This document shows, one piece after another, positions 45,146 through 57,480 of a stretch of DNA of 64,000 nt (its first letter is position 1; every line of letters begins with the position of its first letter). Under the pieces are notes generated by a model, which did no database searches, had not been told where the DNA came from, and saw only the letters and a list, made by a program, of their open reading frames with translations. The position numbers and the translations under genes are program-made. The stretch lies in contig NW_022145609.1 in assembly GCF_000002235.5 (NCBI RefSeq), positions 34,294,630 to 34,358,629 on the forward strand, read 5' to 3'. The DNA comes from Strongylocentrotus purpuratus. Lineage: Eukaryota; Echinodermata; Echinoidea; Camarodonta; Strongylocentrotidae.

Positions 45146-45473
45146 TGTAATGCACTTGGAGAGTATATAACTATTATGTTTGTATTTCGAAATGTAAAGC
45201 GCCTTGAGCATGTTCATGTAAAGGCGCTCAATAAATACCAATATGTATGTATGTATGTATAAGACTAAAGCATAACACAGCACTGATAACCAGATCACGC
45301 CGACATCCGCGCTCGCGCTCATAGAAGATATACACAGCGCAGCCCGAACGTGATCGTTAGTTCCCCCCCCCCAATCTACGGGCTACTACCCCAATCCTTC
45401 GATGGTTCGCGACCTCGTAGTCCATCCAGAAAAATTTACTCCTAATTTCTCTTGTCTCAGGTTGGCAGGTATG
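44997..45473. mobile_element. TGCCAAC-ended DNA transposon, copy 2, 477 bp, 6-bp target duplication
   Basis: The ends CATACCTGCCAACC and GGTTGGCAGGTATG are perfect 14-bp inverses, flanked by CTTATT at 44991-44996 and 45474-45479. The left part (ACCCCGATTTAGGCGGAGTT) parallels that of the 39762 element. It contains a run of 40 T (45104-45143) and a retroelement-tail-like TGTAAAGCGCCTTGAGC...AGGCGCTCAATAAATACC followed by (GTAT)n at 45193-45259. Confidence 0.9.
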
Positions 45474-45481
45474 CTTATTAA

Positions 45482-45826
45482 AGCCCCTATCAGGGATTTG
45501 CAAGCCCTCAAATATTTATCTCAAAATTTTTCTGTAGAAGCAAGATTAGTTTAAGAAAGTATGTGCAAAATTGCAGATCAAAAGAGTCTGTGGTATCCTC
45601 TCTTTGAGTGCAAAGTGAAGCCCTCATTTTACACACAACAAATGGGGTAAGTAAAACACTGCCAATTGCAAAATTCAAATTTGAAATGAAAAATGACTAT
45701 AATTTTGGTAATAATGAATATTTTTGCCACCATACTTCTTGGAAAGTTTTCAGTCATGATTTTCCTCACACTTTCGGCCATTTTGCAAATTTGAGATTTT
45801 CATCATGCAAATCCCTGCAATGCCCT
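45482..45826. mobile_element. TTAA-targeting MITE, 345 bp, AGCCCCTATCAGGGATTTGC ends
   Basis: TTAA at 45478-45481 and 45827-45830. The left end AGCCCCTATCAGGGATTTGC and right end GCAAATCCCTGCAATGCCCT are near inverses. It lies immediately beside the TGCCAAC element, whose target duplication overlaps its TTAA. Confidence 0.86.
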
Positions 45827-45830
45827 TTAA

Positions 45831-46860
45831 GTGTAAATTGAGCAATAAATGCAGAAAATCAAAGCCCTAATTCCTGTGAGATGAAGAGGTCTTTCCATTT
45901 TCTCAGAAATGCTCAGCAGTTTTTTCTCCTGAAAATTGTATGTTCCTAGTCTTCACTTGTTACATGTATCATAGCACGTGAATTGCTCATGAAAATTCCT
46001 TGCTTAGCCATAGTTTTGTGTGATGGCATCTTGGTAAATGCTTGGCAACAGAGCTTACATACCTAAGTAGTGCAAACGTGTCATCAATACCAGTATAATT
46101 TACCTTTTATTCTCCTTAAACCCTTGTTTTGAGGATATTACTCATGCACACTGTATGTGTGACAAAAGTCAACCATGGCATTACTTCATTTTGTCCCATT
46201 GGTTGACAGAAGCTGGTAAAGGACTAACATCTCCAATTGTTAAAAAGACTGAATTTTAACAAACTACATGTATCTGTAGGCTTGCATGATTCCACCAATC
46301 ATTATTGTCAAAATTCATTTGAAAATTATTTTTTTCTTCTCTTCAAACTAGAGATTTCTAGCTTTCCAATGAGATCTCACACTTTTTAGTTTACTATTAA
46401 AGAGCAGAATTTTCCCATTTGCTGCTCTGTAGTGATATTTGAGATCCTATGGTGGTTTTGAGCAGATGCGCTGTGTTGCGTCACAAATGAGAAATGGCAT
46501 TCTCCCCTAATGGGCATTGTGTCTCATACATTAGCTTAGCAAGATTATCATTTTCTCTTCATCATTCACTTAAGGCTTTGATGAGTCACTTGGCTGGCAT
46601 CAAGACGATGTCTGTACGAGGTCCATTACTTATTTAAAACGGTCTCCTATGTCTTTGGACTTCTTCCATTATTGAAGCCAAATCATGATCATTAATTTGG
46701 AGGATTGTACAGGAAAGATAATTACTTTGGAAATATTTTAATAATCATCAATTCCCTGTCTAAAACCTAAATGCAAAACCAAAAGAATTAGCAAAATGTT
46801 TTATTATTATCATAAAGGCATTACCTACTTATTATGTTCCAGATTATGTTCCTCATGTTG
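45831..46860. other. Downstream flank, nothing decisive
   Basis: A segment with AACTAGAGATTTCTAGCTTTCC at 46350 resembles one at 60683, so an old shared repeat is likely. AATAAA at 45844. Confidence 0.4.
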
Positions 46861-46879
46861 CATCCTTTTGAAACCCTTA

Positions 46880-47030
46880 TACCCGAGTCACACCGAAAAG
46901 ACCGACACAAGACTGACGGAAGACCGCCAACAGACAAAACAAAAATATCCATTACCCCTGGTACCCCAATGGCAAAAAGGTCTGTCGTTTGGAGTCGTCC
47001 TGGAGTCGGTTTGGCGGTGTGACTTAGACT
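46880..47030. mobile_element. Short MITE-like inverted repeat, GTCACACCG / CGGTGTGAC
   Basis: AGTCACACCGAAAAGACCGAC at the left is mirrored by GTCGGTTTGGCGGTGTGACT at the right over about 145 bp. Target duplication not resolved. Confidence 0.7.
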
Positions 47031-48590
47031 TGATCTCTCATCAGATAAATGTGCAGATTGTGAGTTTGATTTATGAAGATTCATGCTCACTGTCTACTCT
47101 TTTAAAAACATTTTTAAGGGAACAATATTTTATATAAAGACACGCTTTACTGACACTGACAGCCAGTAATGACAAATCTGATGCTAAGCTCTTGTACGTG
47201 TTATGGAAATTGCTATTTGAAGAACTGACAATTCAAATTCATTGGCATGAAAACTCAAGCTTTACAGTGCACTACTAAACTCTAGGTGACCCAGATAAGA
47301 CCCCTGTTTTTTGTACAAATTGGTAGAATAAATTAGAATATGTTAGAATATTTGAATAATTGGGAGTTGAAATTTTCCATTACTGTTTAAAGCTGATAAA
47401 GATACATGTAGGCAACTATCATACAGGCTCTAGATGTACACATAGCTTGTGTCGGCATAACTATATTGAAGGTTTGGGGGAAACAGATTCCAGATTAATT
47501 ATCCGAAGCTAAAACTTGTGATGAAAGTAAACGTGTAAGAGGATCAATTAGGCGATCTGCCGAACCTCGGAATCTAATGAATTCTATCAGCACAACCCCA
47601 TTGCTACTTCAGGGAAGACTTCTAATTTAGAATCTATAAATAATGTCACTGACAACGTTTCTTAAAATTGCACCTCAATTCTTTAATTCCCCACTTCAAT
47701 ATATAAATGTTCCTTTTGAAGTGCTCCTTCGCGAAAAAACAAATGAACACATGAACAAATGAGTGATGAAAATATATTATGAATGATAGACAATAAATTG
47801 ATTTGAAAATAAATAGTCAAATAATGAAATAAAAACCATTACACAAATGCACTTATGATGATTATATTAATTAGTTTGGAGATCTTGTGTAGGTAATTGG
47901 TACACACGTATGTTTGTGCTATGTTATTTGTTGTACATGTATGTTTGTACAATCAAGCACATGCATTCCAATACAAATGTATAATTGTGTGTAATTATGT
48001 ATACAGATGTACTTACTGGAACTCGTTAAAATGTAGCTTCCACATGTACATGTATGTACTCAGTTGCATATGCACAAAGTGGTTTTCAAACAGCTTGGTC
48101 CTACTGTAAAAATGTAAAGCATTCATTATGCATAAGAATTTAAAGAGACATTTCCCCTTTATCCTCTCTCTCCTTATGCTATAAGTGTTGAAAATAATTA
48201 TGTTATCTTTGTCGCAGCAAATTCATTTCTGACACTTCTTGGACTCTACGCCTCGATCCATTTTCTTGATGGATAATTTTTCACGGTAAATGCGATGGAT
48301 GTACAGTATAATGTATGTTTACATGTTTATTAATGGCAGACGAACACATTGAAAAGATGACGGATATATAGTCACCATCATTTGTTATTTGTGGCAGAGC
48401 TAGGCATACCCTTGCTTCCTCTTTCCCAACATAGCACTCACATCAATTAATAATTTCTTTCATCTTCTTTTTCATTTTCCTGTGTTACAAATCTTTTCCT
48501 TCTTTCCTGTGGGCCTTTCTGCCTCCCTTTCTTCTTTCTATCATTGTCTTGCTTTGTCTGTCTCTGTTTCTATTTTACTTTTTTCTTCTT
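47031..48590. other. Downstream flank, nothing recognised
   Basis: AT-rich with ACATGTATGT motifs. No exon or element ends supported. Confidence 0.45.
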
Positions 48591-48594
48591 TCTT

Positions 48595-48700
48595 ACCCCC
48601 CCCCCCTTCTCTCCCCCCCCCCCCCCGACAGACTCACTTTCTTAGTTACCTCTCTCTCTCTCCTCTCTCTCTCTCTTTCTCTCTCTTCTCTTTCTTTCTT
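48595..48700. repeat. C runs and (CT)n tract
   Basis: Two C runs near 48596-48607 and 48613-48627, then CT-rich sequence. A further C run lies at about 48847-48868. Confidence 0.95.
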
Positions 48701-48869
48701 CTCTGGGCGTACAACTGTAGAAGAAAGAAACTTGCACACAATAATTGTAAAGAGCTGATACCTATTCACACGTCCCTTGTCCATAATATGTTATACCGTT
48801 CAATTTTATGCTATTTCTGTTTCCCAAATTTTCCTATCCAACCCCCGAACCCCCCCCCCCCCCCCCCCA

Positions 48870-51070
48870 AAAAACCCCAATGTATTCTTGCTTTTAATGC
48901 CCTCTCGGTGCAGTAACGTGTCCTTTTGTGGTCATTGCTACCGTGGCTTTTCAAGAGTAATGTTTCAGGCAGATTGTCAACCATAGCATTTAATCCACTA
49001 CCGGTATACATCTGACCCCGTATGGACAGAAATTATGTGGATGTTTGTGTGTGTGTGTGTGGGTGCAGAGAATCTGTGAAGAAATGTCTGTGTCATGCCT
49101 CCGCTGTCAAAACAGGAAAATAGCATGAACTATTTTGCTACTTTGGTCAGCCTTTGAAATGTTGATCGGAACTCTTTTGTTGATATTTATCGGACATGCC
49201 TTGCCTATGGAAAATACATCTTCCCCAGTTTGGTTGGCTTTTGGAACATTCATCATGACTCTTTAGTCAAAGTTCTTCAGATGTACAATGCCTTAGGAAC
49301 ATGAACTGTACATGTATGAAATAATTAGGCAGTCTAGATATTCACTTATTTTAACACTGTGTTTTGGGAGAAAGTATGCATATTATTGGTTTATATATTC
49401 ATATACTCTGCAACCTGCATTCATAATGCATTCATGTAATTAGATTTTGCATCTCAATGTTTTATTTCCCCTCCCTCTCTCCTCTCCTCTCCTTTGAATT
49501 TTTTAGTGCCTGCATTCGCAAGATGAGCTACAATTTCAATAGACCGAAAATACCACCTCCATACTTCACTGTAATTATGGTATGGCAGTAACGCCCTTTC
49601 ATCTTCATTTGTGTGATATATACATTTAAACTCTGTGTTGTTTGAAGAAAGAGAGAGAAAAGAAATGCTACTTTTAGTTCCGTTTGCATATGGCATGTTT
49701 TGTTGCTTTGTACACATGTATCACCATGGGACAGTTCACACTTGGCAATACCTTGTTGAAGATAGTTGTGTCACTTGTGTGGAAACTTGCAGTGGTGCTT
49801 GCTGTGATCATTGCAATAAAGCATGTTTGATGTGAACACGCACATTGACTGATTGAAACAGCCACTGAAGCCTGATAAGCAATCTGCCAGAAAATCATTT
49901 ATTTTGACAATTCCTTGCTTCAATCCAAGTAAAAATATGCAATTTTCATGAATGAAATCCCTTTGCATTTCACTCCCTTGCTTTACATTCAAGTTGAATG
50001 AACATTATCCTGCTTTTCTGTTTTTCTTTAAAAAGTTATTCTGAAGTGAAGTGAAAATATCTTATAGCAAAATTAAGTTCATGAGTTTCTGTGAATGTTG
50101 ATTTTGTTTAGGCTTCGATGTGAACAGTATTGTAATATGCAGTCAGAAAACCTTATAATATAATGACATTACCTTTGAAATTTACATGCAATTTGCCTTC
50201 AGTGTGCTCTGTTGTGTGCTTTTAATACATCATCAAAACGGCATTATTAAGTAATATCCTTTAACAAAGAGCTACCATACTGCCTTTCTGGGTCTCACAG
50301 GACAATATCTGAATATAATCTAGGTCCTTCTGAACTAATCTTCAGTATCAAATTGCACTTTCAAGTCCTGACTTTTCAATTTTCATTTGAAATGAATTGA
50401 ATTACAGATCAGTCTAGGCTAGGAAATTAATCTCATTCTTCTTGGCTGAATTGATTTCTTCTGTCGCTAATTCCTTTAATGTCTTCTCCCTTCCCCTATC
50501 TTATTACGCCCACAATGCGTGGGTTTGGTGCTGTGTTGTCTCTATGGGGGGAATATATTTGTTTGAATCTAATCCATGTATTTGAACCATTATGTACGCC
50601 GTTCTGGTGCCAGTTGAAGTGTTATCTAATACCTCTCTACAAATCGATGTTTACCGGATTATAAATATATGCATGCTTCTCTTGTTTTTACTTTCCTGGA
50701 AGTAACATTTTCTTTCATTTTCATGGTGGAATCATTCTTCATATCCAAGTTTATTGCATGACTTTGCAGTTTGCAGTGTTTTCTCCCTTTTGAGATTATA
50801 ACAAATATTCAATTAATTTGTGAATCTCATTCTAGTGTTTTTTTTGTTGTTGCAAAAGCTCCTATGGCAGGCCTTTTGAAGCTTGCTAGTTTATGCTACA
50901 GGAAATCACTTTTTTTCTTCAAACATTGAACCTTCACATGTGATGAATCCCAATTAATATCCCACTTTTAGGAGGATTATTAAAATTATTTTAGTTTTAA
51001 AAGCAAGTGCACATCAAGTTTTCTCTTGTTGATTGACTTTAGAATAACTGAATGGAAGTACTATTTGCTC
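48870..51070. other. Downstream flank, nothing recognised
   Basis: Includes a (GT)n run near 49046-49060. No coding or mobile features supported. Confidence 0.45.
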
Positions 51071-51077
51071 ACTTTAA

Positions 51078-51637
51078 AGGTACTATGCAGTGAAAAAAAT
51101 ACACGGGGGCGGGGCGAATTAGCCCCCGAAATGCCAAAAATAGCCCCCGAAAATCAGAAAAGAGCCCCTGTAAATTTGCATAGAGTTCAATGCAAAACAA
51201 ATTTTAGATTGTTATTTTCATGCATGCAAGCTTGAAAAGTAGCCCCCGAAAAATAAATATTAATTTTTTCCCTGGTACTATGTCCCTTTTGCAGCCAACC
51301 TCAAATGCTGTAGAACTTTGCAGGAATTATGAATATGTCATGTATCATGTCCTACATATCCTACATCAATAACCCACTTCTTGTGATGGCCAAGATTAAA
51401 CTGATTGAATCTTTGCGCAGCTTAAAACGTATGACCATTTGGTACAATTGTCTGAAAATCAAGACTATTACTTTTGGGCTCTTTAGCTCTAAAGTCGATT
51501 TGACAACTAATAGTCATTATTTTCACAATTTTCAAGCCCCACCTTTTTTAGGGAAGTTCTAAATTAGTATTATCTTTCAAATGCAGTTGGAATTTAACTT
51601 TTTCATTTTTTTGGCCTGCAAATGGGACATAGTACCT
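51078..51637. mobile_element. TTAA-targeting MITE (AGGTACTATGTCCC family), copy 2, interrupted near its left end
   Basis: The ends AGGTACTATG and GGGACATAGTACCT are inverses. TTAA lies at 51074-51077 and 51638-51641. The interior matches 16017-16548 closely. A 187-bp hAT element entered only ten bases from its left tip. Confidence 0.92.
51088..51274. mobile_element. hAT MITE, 187 bp, perfect 8-bp target duplication
   Basis: The ends CAGTGAAAAAA and TTTTTTCCCTG fit hAT termini. The target GTACTATG is repeated exactly at 51080-51087 and 51275-51282. AATACACGGGGGCGG and repeated AGCCCCCGAAA units link it to the 1251-bp element at 2343, of which it is an internally deleted relative. Confidence 0.93.
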
Positions 51638-51641
51638 TTAA

Positions 51642-52014
51642 AGGTAATACAAAGTTTTGGGAAATTTTACCGGTGCTCCCGGTAAATTTTGATAAATTTC
51701 AAATAGCGCCTACGGCCGTTCAATGGTAGCTGCGACCATGAAAATCTCAGAATATGTAGTTGTGATATATAATTTCCAAACGGGAATAGCTAATCGGTCG
51801 ATTTTAGTTATAAAAACATTGTTTAATAGCTTAATTAATATCTTCACCTTGAGAGGGAGCTATACAACATAAAGAGTTTATTATTTATAATTTCATAACT
51901 TTAGACTCGATTTCAACCGGGACAACGATCAATGAATATTATAGGAACGCATATGCTTCCAATATGTTAATTTGAACCAAATACATGACCCTATACCAAA
52001 ACTTTGTAATACCT
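51642..52014. mobile_element. TTAA-targeting MITE (AGGTAATACAAAG family), copy 3
   Basis: The ends AGGTAATACAAAGTTTTGGG and CCAAAACTTTGTAATACCT are inverses. TTAA lies at 51638-51641 (shared with the element before it) and 52015-52018. The interior matches 15630-16016 and the inverse of 4079-4550. Confidence 0.92.
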
Positions 52015-52018
52015 TTAA

Positions 52019-55000
52019 TAGCAAAACAGGAACTAATAACTAAAAAATTAATTAAGGGCTAGTCAAATTTGCCAAAATTAATACTCTGGGAGAAAACAAA
52101 ATGAAAGGTTCACTAGTAATTTTATATTAATGCATATTGGGTTGCCATTTAACCATAGGGATAAACAAACTTGGACTATTTTGAGATATGTGTAACCTAA
52201 AAGTTGTAATCAGTGTCCCAATTCTGGACATTGTCCTAATTCTGGACATTGTACATTTTTATGTACATTGGGCATGTAGTATCAAAAGATTATTATATCG
52301 AGACCAGTAATGCATAGTATACTATTATATATTATAGTGATCCTATTTATAGTCGTGGCAGGTATGTGTAATCTAACTTGCTAAAATTACTCCTGACACA
52401 ACTCCTAACACCATGTCAAAACGAACGTCATCGTTGTCCTCTTTCGTCCAAGCCAGCACCTCTTATTTTGATTAAATTGAGGTGTCTTGAAAATAGAAGT
52501 GGGGGGCGTACTGGGTAGTTGTTGTTTTTTGGTTGAAATTTCAGCGTGATATGGAGCAATGTTGCCGTGTGCATCACCAGAAATGTGACAATTAGCCTAT
52601 TTTCAGGCAGATAGTGTATTTTTATCCTGGTATTAGAAATGAGAATAAATGTACAGTTGAGTTTTGAAAATACCCTTTTTTTTAAACAGTCCAAGCTGTC
52701 ACTGCGAAGCAGTATAATATCAGGGATGGTGACAATGCTGATAAATTATTTTGGAATAATACCCTTCTAATTGCATCTAGAATCTTCCTACTTCTGTACA
52801 AATGGAAGCATTATTATTGAGAATAGTTAACTGGTACATTTTTTTTCTTACAACTGTTCATTAATGAATGTTAATACTTCTTCTAACATAGTGAAGAATT
52901 CCCCCCACCCCATAATATAGAACAAATTGATAAATCTTTTGACTATATTTGCAACCTTGTAAATTTTTTTCAAAGCGCATGATCTACAGCAAGGAATGTG
53001 CAGACTTTGTTTTCTAATGCAGTCTATACCATGAGATTCACCTAAGGAGTCTATATCAGATAGTCTTCTCAATCCAGAGTCCAGACCCATTTAAACTTGG
53101 ATTTTATTGATATTCTACTTACTTCAGACTCTGTCAAACCCTAAACAAAATCCTGTACTAGCTTGAATCAAGGCCAATAACAAGTTGTTTTGATACACGA
53201 TGCTAAACACGATTACCAGACCTGACTCTAAAAGCAACTAAACGAGGATAGTCCATCTCAGCTAATTAGGAACGTTATTATCCCCCATTTCAATGCAGAG
53301 AAAAATTGGACACATGTCTGCCTAATTAAATCTAGCCATTAAATATAACCGTAATGGATGTTGTCCCCTTAAACCGTCTGTGGACATGTTTTTGTTTTCT
53401 TCAAGAAGGATTTGAGAGTGTTTTTGTTTTCGTCAAGAAAAAGGATATCTGAAGGACAGATTGTTTGCTGTTTTGCACTGATACTCCAGAAAGTGTTGAT
53501 GATCTAGAACCCTCACAAGCTGTATAGTGTGTAGCTTTGTGTAACAATAATGATGACAAAATAAGAATTTAAACAAAAATTACAATGAAATGTGCATAGG
53601 ACTTTAAACTACATCTAAATGATACAGGTTTTCCCATCCGTTTAACATATTTTAAATACAGTTTCATCTTTGTTCAGTTTAATTTTGTATTGTGAATCCG
53701 GTAACATGCAAATATCAAAGTCAATGTAGGCATTTGTTATTCAAGTTGGTCAATAGTCAATCCATTTCATCGCTCGTCAAATCTGTTCATCAAAATTCAT
53801 TTGAATTCATCTCACCTGACACAATATTGCAGAATTCATTTCAAATCTGTTCAAATAGTTTAGATACTCAGAATCACTGAGAGCTTGAAGATATTTTGTT
53901 TTATAATTTGTATATGTGTAATTCCTTCACAGTTATTGAATAAGAATTTGAAACAAATTAGATACCTTTTTTGAAGCCGGTAATAAAGTGAAGTGAAGAC
54001 AAGACATTGATTTAAACCGTGAAAAGAACAGGCTGAACACTTTTGTAATTTCTATGCATACTTCTTGACAAGTCTGTAGCTTTTAGAACCTTGCCTGACA
54101 TAGCAACACATAATGTTGCAAAGTGAACTCCATCTAAAGAGTTCTGCTATGGTGAGAAACATGCATACATTGCAATACATTAATAAACAGTTACATTCAT
54201 ATATGCGTAGATTACTAGATTTCACTTTCACATGTTTGTAATTTCTTCACCAGGAGATCCGGATAAATTACCAAGTTGGTTGGGCATTAATAGGAAAGGG
54301 CTTTGCATGCCAGGTATGTGGTGATAGATATGGTAGAGCACTTTCTGATTACATTGCTAGGTTGGTTGAGCATCAAGCAAGCTAAGGCAAGGCATGGTAT
54401 CTTTTAGTTTGAATGTGTTGTGGCTGCAAGATTGCTGCAGGGTTTGGCTGAGCATTGCCTACCAGAGCTCAGAGGGCAAGGCTAGTAAAGATGTAAACCC
54501 AGACAGCATGCTATCCCAGTAAATACTCTCTAAGCAGACTGGTATCTTGGTTGTTTTAAGCAAATCTGTTAACAAATTACTGTCTCGAGCGATCAAACAA
54601 TCCAGATATTCCGATCAAATTAGCTTAAAATTCTTTTATTTTCATCAGTAAAGCTTTATAACGCTAGTATCGTTGTTGTCACAGATTAACGTAGCAGATT
54701 AACGTAGGACATACAGGCCTGCATATAGCCAAGGACCCTCTGACATTTATAGGGATCATGTGCATTTGGCATATTGTTGCATTCAAGTATGATATGATAC
54801 TCTAAGCTAGATACACACAGTTCCAGGGCCGGCCATAATTCAGTTGGGTTGGATTTGATTTGAAACAATTTATTTAACATCTATGCCACGGGCCTTTACA
54901 TTATTCTCCTGATTCAAAACTTCTTTTAGGCAATCAAGAAAAAACTTGGACCCCCATGTTGAGGGGTATTCATTGAAATGGGGCACTAACAAGCAATGTT

Positions 55001-55440
55001 TTGACGGTGCTCTAGTTCAATGTGTGGTAGATTGGAGTGTACTTGGGGTAAATGGGAGAAAGTCGGTGATCCAGATTTGGAAAGGCCAAGAGTAAACAGC
55101 CGTAAATCAGGGAAGATGAATTTTTGTGCTTGGCACACAGCAGGGCCAGACGGTCCGGGATGAAATTACACCGGAGGGTGTGCGATTACGTGACGTCTGC
55201 CTTGGAATATATCTAAGGGGAAATCTTCTCTTATTTTCCCATGAAGCTTTTGAAAACTCTTTTCAGGTCCATACAAACATATCCTGATAAAAGAATTTGA
55301 AGTAGAACCTTGCTCCCACCCCCAACCCCCTAACAAAAACAAAAACGGAAGGAAAAAACAAACAGAAGAAGCAGGATTTTTTGACATGAAAGTTCTTTTC
55401 ATGTTTCCCTTTTGCAAGCAGTAAAAGGCTATTCGGGTTT
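52019..55440. other. Downstream flank, nothing recognised
   Basis: About 3.4 kb of AT-rich DNA. Short, motif-free frames only. A small repeat AATTCTGGACATTGTCC occurs twice at 52217-52247. Confidence 0.45.
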
Positions 55441-55443
55441 TGA

Positions 55444-55666
55444 ACAGTAGAGAAGTAAATTATTCATAGGGTACCCTTATACATTTTTCTTTTGTGGTAT
55501 TTTTTATAACTTAAGAATGAAAGGTGGACTGGTTGAATTAGGGCCTTTGTTGAATACTTTAAGATGTAAGCTTTGATATCTCACATTCATAAATTGGGAC
55601 GAATCAATTTTCACATACTTAACAAATTACAGAACTTTGTAAGAGTATGAATAATTTAGTTAACTG
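55444..55666. mobile_element. CAGTTAACAACTAAATTATT MITE, copy 4
   Basis: The right end TGAATAATTTAGTTAACTG is followed by TA. The left end ACAGTAGAGAAGTAAATTATT is degraded. The interior (AACTTAAGAATGAAAGGTGG and GGACGAATCAATTTTCACAT) matches copy 5. Confidence 0.8.
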
Positions 55667-55799
55667 TATTGATTAATGTATTTGTCTGAAGACCATTCTT
55701 TTATCTTAAGTTTTCAAATATACTTCAAAGGAGAGGATGTAGAATTTGGAAGAGGAGGGGTCATATGAAAGAAGGAAATGGAGAGGGGAACAATGAACG

Positions 55800-55826
55800 C
55801 AAAGAGAGAGAGAGAGAGAGCATGGA

Positions 55827-55869
<43 letters not shown>

Positions 55870-55932
55870 AAGAGAGCAAGAGAGAGGGAGGGAGGGAGAA
55901 GAAGTCATTAACGAGAGAAAGATTAGAGAGAA
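55800..55932. repeat. (GA)n microsatellite and purine tract
   Basis: (GA)n at 55804-55821 and 55832-55862, then AG-rich sequence. Arg/Glu frames here are artefacts. Confidence 0.96.
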
Positions 55933-56414
55933 AGTGGGGTGGGGGCAGATAGATATATGACGAGAAGAGAGGGGCATAGAGAAAGAAGAGGAATCTCAGA
56001 AATAACGATCAATTATGAAGTAAACGAACTGCTTGCAGGATCGCTATGTTTTCAAAACTTGATTTTACTTCATCTATCATCCTGGATGTTAAATACAATC
56101 ATTTCACCCACACATTCTGAAGTGGAAATCTGCCATTTGTCATCCAATTAATTCCTGCCCCTGTTTCCCTAGTATCTTTTGTCTGTGTTCCACTTAACAT
56201 TAAACATGTTTTAGTAACAGTGCCTCATGAATCTTTAATGTGTCACGTTGTTGTTCAGTCTTACAATCCTTTAATCTTCACTTGGCTAAGATGTGTAATC
56301 ATGCTTTCCCTGCTTTATATACACTAGTAGTTTTGTTCACTTTGCTTAAAAAGTAATTATGATGCTTCATACTTGATAGTGTGGGTTTATGGTGTTAATA
56401 TGAAAGGAATAATA

Positions 56415-56650
56415 CAGTTCACAACTAGATTATTCATACCCCTCCTAAATGTGATGTTTTTGTGTTTTTTTTTCGTAACTCAAGAATAAAAGATGGACTT
56501 GTTAAATCAGGGTCTTTGTTGAATTCCTTTAGAATTTAAAGCTTTAAGATGACACATTCTCCTGAAACATAAATCAGGACAAATTAATTTTTCACATACT
56601 TAAATAAAGTCAATATTTGGTAAGGGTATGAGTAGTTTAGTTGTTAACTG
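56415..56650. mobile_element. CAGTTAACAACTAAATTATT MITE, copy 5, best preserved
   Basis: The ends CAGTTCACAACTAGATTATTC and GAGTAGTTTAGTTGTTAACTG are inverses, flanked by TA at 56413-56414 and 56651-56652. 236 bp. It lies about 750 bp from copy 4 in the same orientation. Confidence 0.9.
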
Positions 56651-56652
56651 TA

Positions 56653-57430
56653 ATAGTAGGAAGCAAGAAAGTTGAATAGTTAACCATTGGTTTGCTTAAG
56701 AAGTATTTATAGTGTGAGTTTTCTACCAGTGTGTATCTGTTTGCAGTTCCTGTTTGTATACTTCACAAGCCTTCCCTTATTTCGTTGCTCATTCTCTACA
56801 AGCGATCCTTCATTATTTGTGGATACAGCATCTATGGGCATAAATACTAGATGAAATAGAAAACACAATTTTTGTAAAATGCATTTTAAAGCTTCAAAAA
56901 ATAAAAACTGCTATTATATCTTACACTTATAATCATGTCTACCATAATAGCTTCAATCATCTACACATTTATGGAATTAAATGGTCATCTTACTGGACAG
57001 TGCGGAAATTGGTTATAGCAAGGTGATTGTTAGTTTGGGTTATTTACAGCTTTTGCCATTCAATATATTTTCTTCTGAAACTTTCACAAAAAAAATCATC
57101 GGATAACATTATTGCTCACTGTCATCCATTTAATATTCATTGTTATAATCAATCCATCAGTGATATATATCTGTTTAACCGTATTCACACACAATTACAT
57201 TCTCGTCGTTTGCACATCTATTTTTGCACATCTATTTTTGTCTATTAAATTGTCTGCATTTTTATTAACCATTATTACTGTACGGATGAATAACGCCCAC
57301 AAAATCTATGTAAAAATTATAAATTTCAGTAATTTATTATGAAGACATTTATAGCCATACAGGTGTATATTAATTACATGAAATATATTAATGTAGAGAA
57401 TTTACACTTTTTGAATATATTTAAAATATT
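56653..57430. other. Downstream flank, nothing recognised
   Basis: AT-rich, no features supported. Confidence 0.45.
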
Positions 57431-57434
57431 TAAA

Positions 57435-57480
57435 ATATTTAAACGAAATGTTAACATCAGTTAACATTTCGTTTAAATAT
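57435..57480. repeat. Perfect 21-bp inverted repeat with a 4-base loop
   Basis: The left arm ends AACGAAATGTTAAC and the right arm begins GTTAACATTTCGTT, with ATCA between. All 21 pairs match. It sits in an AT-rich patch with ATATTTAAA repeats. Confidence 0.97.

Noticed and set aside
48482-48986. Pro/Ser-rich frames
   Set aside because: They come from C runs and CT repeats, with no splice logic or motif.
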